A program made the position numbers and the translations under genes. Shown here one piece after another: positions 56,431 to 64,000 of a DNA stretch of 64,000 nt; the first letter of the stretch is position 1; each line of letters opens with the position of its first letter. Source of the stretch: an uncultured Acidimicrobiaceae bacterium. Lineage in GTDB: Bacteria; Actinomycetota; Acidimicrobiia; Acidimicrobiales; RAAP-2. A model generated the notes under the pieces. It had not been told where the DNA came from. It saw only the letters and a program-made list of their open reading frames with translations, and did no database searches. The stretch lies in contig CAIQOJ010000109.1 of NCBI GenBank assembly GCA_903873395.1, positions 1 through 64,000 on the forward strand. Direction: 5' to 3'.

Positions 56431-57563
56431 GTCACCCCCAGCGTGTCCCGTGAGGGCGGTGCCATCACCTGTGCCAACGCCTCGACCGCGGACCGTTGCT
56501 CGTCGGTGAGCTCAGAGGGCACATCGACGTCCACAGTGACCAGCAGATCTCCCCCCGCTGCCTTTTTGCCAGCCGGCACTCCTCGGCCTCGAACCCGGAA
56601 GGTCCGTCCCGATGGCGTACCCGCGGGGATCCGGAGCGTCACCGAATCAGAAAGGGTGGGCACGGTCAGCGTGGTGCCGAGTGCGGCCTCGGTGAAACCG
56701 ACCGGCACGGCCAGCGTCAGGTTGCGGCCCTTGCGACCGAAAACGCTGTGTCGGCCCACTCGTGCGATGACGTAGAGGTCGCCCGCAGGCCCACCTCCCC
56801 GACCAGCCGCTCCCTTGCCCTTGACCCGAATCCGCTGACCGTCCTCGACGCCGGAAGGCAAGCGGACCTTGACCGAGCGGCTGCGCTGCTCAGTGCCGGT
56901 GCCTCGACATGTCGGGCACGGATCGGTCACTACCGTCCCCCGACCGGAGCACGAAGGACAGACCTGGCTGAGCGAGAAGAGGCCTTGATCGTCTTGAAGG
57001 GTCCCGGTGCCACCGCAACGGCCACACGAATCCGGGCGGGTGCCTGGTCGCGAACCGGAGCCCTTGCAGGACGCGCAGCGAGCGTCCGTTGTGAGGTTGA
57101 CCGAGGTCGTGACTCCCGAGACGGCGTCCTCAAAAGACAGGTGGAGTTCGGCCTCGACGTCGGTGCCTCGCTGAGGGCCAGAGGAGCCACCTCGACGTCC
57201 TCTGTTGAACAGGCCACCGAAGATGTCGCCGAGGTCACCCATGTCCTCGACACGGAAGGTGGTGCCCCCCGGATCACCGGGGAATCCGCCCCCGCCGAAG
57301 CCTCCGCGACCACCGCCGAAGCCGCTCGCTGCGGGACCCATGGCCCGGACCTCGTCGTACTCCTTGCGACGCGCAGCATCGCCGAGAACGTCATAGGCCG
57401 CGGTGATCTCCTTGAAGACCTCGTCGTCCCCCGGATTGGTGTCGGGATGGTGCTTCTTGGCCAGCTTGCGATAGGCGCTGGTGATCTCCTTGGCCGTTGC
57501 CGTACTCGGCACGCCAAGCGTCTTGTAGTAGTCCTTCTCGAACCATTCACGCTGCGGGGCCAC
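56427..57563 (-). CDS. dnaJ: Co-chaperone DnaJ
   Basis: A 378-residue class A J-protein. The J domain has KKHHPDTNPG with the HPD triad; a Gly/Phe-rich region (FGGGRGGFGGGGFPG) follows, then four zinc CxxCxGxG motifs (CASCKGSG, CGRCGGTG, CPSCSGRG, CPTCRGTG) and the C-terminal substrate domain with dimerisation region. It stimulates DnaK ATP hydrolysis. There are 114 bases between grpE and dnaJ, the longest gap in the operon. Confidence 0.96.
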   Translation of the reverse strand: MAPQREWFEKDYYKTLGVPSTATAKEITSAYRKLAKKHHPDTNPGDDEVFKEITAAYDVLGDAARRKEYDEVRAMGPAASGFGGGRGGFGGGGFPGDPGGTTFRVEDMGDLGDIFGGLFNRGRRGGSSGPQRGTDVEAELHLSFEDAVSGVTTSVNLTTDARCASCKGSGSRPGTRPDSCGRCGGTGTLQDDQGLFSLSQVCPSCSGRGTVVTDPCPTCRGTGTEQRSRSVKVRLPSGVEDGQRIRVKGKGAAGRGGGPAGDLYVIARVGRHSVFGRKGRNLTLAVPVGFTEAALGTTLTVPTLSDSVTLRIPAGTPSGRTFRVRGRGVPAGKKAAGGDLLVTVDVDVPSELTDEQRSAVEALAQVMAPPSRDTLGVT

Positions 57564-57677
57564 AGTGCTTCTTCTGTCTCAACTTCCTGCGCTCATGCGC
57601 CTTGCTCTTCGTCTTGTGGTGTGTGGCTTCGTAGTGGTCGTCTTGTGCGCTCAACATTTGAGCGACGACCGCCCGAG

Positions 57678-58289
57678 TCAGCCTCGAACGGTCACCATGG
57701 CCGGGCGCACCACGGTGCCATTGAAGCGATAGCCGGCCCGCATGACTTGAGCCACTACTGGGCCATCCTCTGCGGATTCGTCGTCTCCCTCAGGTGCTGC
57801 CTGCCCGACGGCCTCGTGAGCGGTCGGATCGAACGCCTCTCCGGAGGGATCGATTTTCTCCAGGCCCTGGCGAACCAGGACCCCTTGGAGCAGGCCAGCC
57901 GAGGCCACAAGGGCCTTGGCGTCAGCCGAGTCGGGATCGGCCATATGGTCGGTGGCCAGATCGAGAGCATCGAGCACCGGCAGGAGTTGGTCCACCAACG
58001 AGAGCGCTGCCCTCGACACCTGATCGGCCTGCTGTTTGGCCACCCGCTTCTTGTAGTTCTCAAACTCGGCCTGCAGACGGCGGAGGGCATCGAGATACTC
58101 GTCCCGCTCGGCCTGAGCAGCAGCGAGCGGGTCGAGCTCGATCGCCTCGACTACGTCGTCTTCGACGGAGATCTCGTCGACCAACTCGCCTTCGACGATG
58201 TCACGCTCCACCACTTCATCGACCGGGGTGCCGGCGACAGAGGCCTGATCGGCCCCTGTCCCGGTCCCCGTGCGCTCGTCACCAGTCAT
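57678..58289 (-). CDS. grpE: Nucleotide exchange factor GrpE
   Basis: A 203-residue GrpE. An acidic N-terminal tail (residues 1-50) is followed by the long dimer helix (AAAQAERDEYLDALRRLQAE, NYKKRV) and the C-terminal beta-domain ending VAQVMRAGYRFNGTVVRPAMV, which exchanges nucleotide on DnaK. It starts five bases after dnaK. Confidence 0.95.
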   Translation of the reverse strand: MTGDERTGTGTGADQASVAGTPVDEVVERDIVEGELVDEISVEDDVVEAIELDPLAAAQAERDEYLDALRRLQAEFENYKKRVAKQQADQVSRAALSLVDQLLPVLDALDLATDHMADPDSADAKALVASAGLLQGVLVRQGLEKIDPSGEAFDPTAHEAVGQAAPEGDDESAEDGPVVAQVMRAGYRFNGTVVRPAMVTVRG

Positions 58290-58294
58290 GGCGA

Positions 58295-60124
<1,830 letters not shown>

Positions 60125-60209
60125 GGTGGTTCCTCCTGCTCCGGGCCCTCTGCGAGCCCGGTTCGTTGCTGATTCTTCGTGTGATGCGGAGATCTGTCCG
60201 TTGATTCCA

Positions 60210-60247
60210 GAGACCAATATAGCAAAGTTGAGTGTGTATGTGGCAAG
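60210..60247 (-). promoter_or_regulatory. HAIR-like operator and promoter of the dnaK operon
   Basis: The plus strand reads GTTGAGT-GTGTATG-TGGCAAG (60227-60247). The HspR consensus is CTTGAGT-N7-ACTCAAG; the left half matches 6 of 7, the right half 4 of 7, and the spacing is exact. On the minus strand TTGCCA inside the site and TGCTAT or TATATT at about 60217-60226 can serve as -35 and -10, so a bound repressor would cover the promoter. Confidence 0.6.
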
Positions 60248-60291
60248 TTTTCTGATTTCTTATGATCAGGTACGACTGGTCACAGCGGAAG

Positions 60292-60297
60292 TACGCT
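60292..60297 (+). promoter_or_regulatory. -10 element of the phosphoglycerate mutase gene
   Basis: TACGCT, six bases before the ATG at 60304. No convincing Shine-Dalgarno sequence is present; probably leaderless. Confidence 0.5.
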
Positions 60298-60303
60298 CAA
60301 GCC

Positions 60304-61056
60304 ATGCCTACGCTTGTCCTCCTGCGCCACGGTCAATCCCTCTGGAATGCCGAGAACCTCTTCACCGGGTGGTACGACGTCGACTTGACCGCCCAGGGCG
60401 TGGACGAGGCCCGGGCCTCGGGCATGCTGCTGGCCGAAGCCGACCTCGATCTACGGGTGGTGCACACGTCGCTCCTGACTCGGGCCATCCGCACAGCGAA
60501 CCTGGCCCTCGTTGCCGCTGGACGTTCGTGGCTCCCCGTCGAGAGGCACTGGCGGCTCAACGAGCGTCACTACGGCGCGCTGCAGGGGCTGGACAAGAAA
60601 GAGACGACGGCCCGGCACGGCGAGGCTCAGGTCAAAGAGTGGCGTCGCAGCTACGCCACACCACCCCCCACGGTCGAGCGCGGAGACCAGCACGACCCGT
60701 CTGGGGACCCTCGCTACCGCGACATCCCAGCCGACTCGCTACCGCTGAGCGAGTGCCTGGCCGACGTGGTGGCCCGCGTGGTCCCCTACTGGGGCGACGC
60801 CATCGTGCCCGACCTCTTGGCCGAGGGACGTCGGGGCGGAGCAGTGTTGGTCGTGGCGCACGGGAACAGCATCCGGGCCCTGCGCAAGCACATCGAGGGC
60901 ATCGGCGACGACGACATCGTCGGCCTCGAGATTCCGACCGGCATCCCCTTCCGCTATGAGCTCGACGAGGACCTCTCGGTGATCAGCCAGGGATTCTTGG
61001 GTGATGCCGACGCCGCTGCAGCGGCGGCTGAGGCCGTCCGCCGCCAGGCCGGCTGA
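60304..61056 (+). CDS. gpmA: 2,3-bisphosphoglycerate-dependent phosphoglycerate mutase
   Basis: A 250-residue histidine phosphatase-fold enzyme of glycolysis and gluconeogenesis. [18 protein letters not shown] (6-23) contains the phospho-His9; [12 protein letters not shown] and [10 protein letters not shown] hold the other active-site residues. The long dPGM insertion (about 105-145) distinguishes it from cofactor-independent or phosphatase relatives. The ATG at 60304 fits all homologues. It diverges from dnaK. Confidence 0.95.
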   Translation: MPTLVLLRHGQSLWNAENLFTGWYDVDLTAQGVDEARASGMLLAEADLDLRVVHTSLLTRAIRTANLALVAAGRSWLPVERHWRLNERHYGALQGLDKKETTARHGEAQVKEWRRSYATPPPTVERGDQHDPSGDPRYRDIPADSLPLSECLADVVARVVPYWGDAIVPDLLAEGRRGGAVLVVAHGNSIRALRKHIEGIGDDDIVGLEIPTGIPFRYELDEDLSVISQGFLGDADAAAAAAEAVRRQAG

Positions 61057-61093
61057 GGAAGAACTCCCAGCAAGACCTGCTCGCCCGCGTCTG

Positions 61094-61131
61094 TTCACAA
61101 AGCCGAAACGATCGGGCAACAGCAGGGAAAC
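61094..61131 (+). promoter_or_regulatory. GlnR-like operator upstream of amt
   Basis: Four pentamers spaced exactly six bases apart: TTCAC (61094), GAAAC (61105), GCAAC (61116) and GAAAC (61127). This is the GlnR pattern GTnAC-n6-GaAAC repeated twice, as before amtB of Streptomyces. It lies 68 bases before the amt ATG. Confidence 0.65.
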
Positions 61132-61198
61132 AACGTTGCTCCACACTGGCCTCCGCCGCCCAGGTCCCTGACGCGGTGTGAGCGAAGGAAGGAGTGAC

Positions 61199-62840
<1,642 letters not shown>

Positions 62841-62884
62841 GCTTCGCCACAGCACCCGTCTGCGACCACCTCGGTGGTCATGCC

Positions 62885-62914
62885 AAGAGCCGCCACCTTC
62901 GGGTGGCGGCTCTT
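62885..62914. terminator. Terminator of the amt-PII operon
   Basis: AAGAGCCGCCACC (62885-62897) pairs perfectly with GGTGGCGGCTCTT (62902-62914) around a TTCG tetraloop, 44 bases after the PII stop. Confidence 0.85.
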
Positions 62915-63035
62915 GCGCGTCTAGTCAGGGATGGAAGGTGTTGGACCCAACTGCATGCTCTAGGCAGCCAGCATCGGCACACCATCATTCGTGATGATCG
63001 GTCAACGGGCCGGGCTGCCGGGTAGCATCGACTGC

Positions 63036-63458
63036 ATGGCATCCGGTCCGTCCAACGCCGATCTCAAATCGATCTGGCTGTTCTCGAGTTGCACAGCCAC
63101 CGAGCTCCGGAAGATCCGGGCGTCACTTGATGCGACTTCGGTGCCCGCAGGCAAGGTGCTGGTGGACGAGGGCAGCTTGGGGCGCGAGTTCTTCATCATC
63201 GTGGAGGGCACCGCAGCGGTGACCCGGAATGGGAAGAAGATCACCACGCTCGGACCAGGGAACCACTTCGGAGAGATGGCCATGCTCGACCGTCGGCCCC
63301 GCTCGGCCACCGTGACCTCGGAGACGGGCATGGACCTGTTGGTGATGTCCCAGCGTCAGTTCTCTGGCCTGCTCGAATCTGTCCCGACCATCGCCCTCAA
63401 GATGCTCTCTGCCCTCGCCACACGTCTGCGCGAGGTTGATGCCATCGCATTCGGCTGA
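63036..63458 (+). CDS. Cyclic nucleotide-binding domain protein
   Basis: A 140-residue single cNMP-binding domain of the CRP/PKA-R type. FSSCTATELRKI, then GREFFIIVEGTAAV, LGPGNHFGEMAMLDRRPRSATV, which is the phosphate-binding cassette with Glu and Arg, are present. There is no DNA-binding or catalytic domain, so it must act on another protein. The ATG at 63036 is seven bases after TAGCAT (63023-63028); probably leaderless. The ligand (cAMP or other) is unknown. Confidence 0.88.
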   Translation: MASGPSNADLKSIWLFSSCTATELRKIRASLDATSVPAGKVLVDEGSLGREFFIIVEGTAAVTRNGKKITTLGPGNHFGEMAMLDRRPRSATVTSETGMDLLVMSQRQFSGLLESVPTIALKMLSALATRLREVDAIAFG

Positions 63459-63595
63459 ACCACGCGCTCACGAAGCACCTAGCGGCACAACAGTTCCGAC
63501 CTGAGGCAGATGGACGAGGTTGGCCGGTGCATCGTGCTGATACCTCGCCGCCTCCAGGGGCGTTGCCGTCTGAGGCGGTTGCCCCCTGAGACGAC

Positions 63596-63727
63596 GCTGC
63601 TGACTCAGTGCCGGCGCTGACTCGGGGACGCTGCTGACTCGGGGACGGCGCTGACTCAGAGCTGGTGCAGACTCAGTGTCGCTGGTGACCCAGTGCCGCT
63701 GGTGACTCAGTGCCGCTGCTGACCTCA
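63596..63727. repeat. Degenerate 17-18-bp tandem repeat, about eight copies
   Basis: Units of the type GCTGACTCAGTGCCG, varying in length and with several substitutions, follow each other over 132 bases. Units are adjacent with no spacers, so it is not a CRISPR array. Confidence 0.8.
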
Positions 63728-63763
63728 GACACCCTCGTGTCCTCACAGGCCTCGCTGTCTGCA

Positions 63764-63805
63764 GTGCCCAGGGATCGCATCACGCGATGCACGACCCCTG
63801 GGCAC
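63764..63805 (-). terminator. Stem-loop after the Fe-S oxidoreductase gene
   Basis: GTGCCCAGGG (63764-63773) pairs perfectly with CCCTGGGCAC (63796-63805); the loop contains a smaller GCAT/ATGC stem. It lies directly downstream of the minus-strand stop at 63817. Confidence 0.65.
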
Positions 63806-63816
63806 CGGCAACGACC

Positions 63817-64000
63817 TCACTCGTCGGCGGCTGGCTCCTCGGTGGCCACGGGTGCACTTGCGCCCACGCCCGCCAACTCGTTCATCGACTCCTCGAGCAA
63901 CTGAGAGACGTCCATGACCCGGACATCGTCCTGGCGAGCATTGGCCTTCACGGCATCGTCCAGCATGATCATGCAGTAAGGGCAAGCCGTCGACACCACA
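63817..64000 (-). CDS. C-terminus of an Fe-S oxidoreductase with a CCG domain (partial)
   Basis: Only the last 60 or so codons lie in the window; the gene continues beyond 64000. VSTACPYCMIMLDDAVKA is the end of a CCG cysteine-rich domain as in heterodisulfide reductase-like and glycolate/glycerol-3-phosphate oxidoreductase Fe-S subunits, followed by VRVMDVSQLLEES and an acidic/Ala-rich tail. In actinobacteria such proteins often carry an N-terminal membrane domain and two 4Fe-4S clusters. The in-frame GTG at 63999 is internal, not the true start. Confidence 0.8.
   Translation of the reverse strand, partial: VVSTACPYCMIMLDDAVKANARQDDVRVMDVSQLLEESMNELAGVGASAPVATEEPAADE

Larger units (their letters stand above)
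63459..63816. other. Repeat-rich region between convergent genes
   Basis: No gene is supported in these 358 bases between the cyclic nucleotide-binding protein and the Fe-S oxidoreductase. The centre is filled by the degenerate tandem repeat at 63596-63727 and the right end by a terminator-like hairpin. Confidence 0.6.

Noticed and set aside
63596-63727. Possible CRISPR array
   Set aside because: The units are adjacent, of unequal length and without unique spacers, and no cas gene is present.

Overview
The window is high-GC, gene-dense DNA from an actinobacterium, most likely of the class Acidimicrobiia. The assignment is inferred from gene content: a dnaK-grpE-dnaJ-hspR-clpB operon with a HAIR-like operator, a SenX3-RegX3 type two-component pair, the ClpS-DUF2017 pair, a polyphosphate glucokinase, SCO6880-type conjugation-like genes, a GlnR-like box before amt-PII, Cys-rich repeat lipoproteins and many apparently leaderless genes with TANNNT -10 elements 6-8 bases before the start codon. 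No complete insertion sequence, prophage or CRISPR array is visible.

Layout. 1-11550: tRNA-Arg, then catabolic and redox genes (family III CoA-transferase, two aldo/keto reductases, a DUF35/thiolase-like pair, a quinone oxidoreductase, an amidase, an SDR) and a convergent CHAD-protein/polyphosphate-glucokinase pair. 11577-16510: a small secreted Fn3 protein, a protein that looks like two sliding-clamp domains fused to a TY-Chap (YbjN-like) domain, and a three-gene translationally coupled sugar-modification operon (NeuD-like acyltransferase, DegT aminotransferase, glycosyltransferase). 16487-23189: a five-gene type IV secretion-like locus on the minus strand (small two-helix protein, VirB6/TrbL-like, SCO6880-like, VirB4-like ATPase, VirD4/TraG-like ATPase) with no relaxase. 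23309-28672: SenX3/RegX3, serS and a DrrAB-type ABC exporter. 28768-32269: TlpA-like thioredoxin, ctaB, ctaA, clpS and DUF2017. 32307-32585: tRNA-Glu, tRNA-Asp, tRNA-Phe, followed by a gene-poor stretch holding a MazEF-like toxin-antitoxin pair and a lipoprotein.

34976-52372: an aldehyde dehydrogenase, a cation antiporter, pyrE and an almost complete set of IMP/AMP biosynthesis genes on the minus strand (purA-purD-purB-purC-purS-purQ, then purL, then purF-purM). This set is broken by a PHP phosphoesterase and by a gene-poor patch carrying a second, apparently eroded toxin-antitoxin module. 52509-60124: a repeat lipoprotein and the heat-shock operon. 60304-64000: phosphoglycerate mutase, amt-PII under a GlnR-like box, a cyclic-nucleotide-binding protein, a repeat-rich gap and the C-terminus of an Fe-S oxidoreductase.

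Most genes are housekeeping. The parts that look least described are the relaxase-less secretion-like locus with a VirB4 function split over two genes, the clamp-like/TY-Chap fusion, the systematic leaderless starts (including a bidirectional -10 between serS and an ABC exporter), and the frequent short tandem repeats of 12-24 bases.
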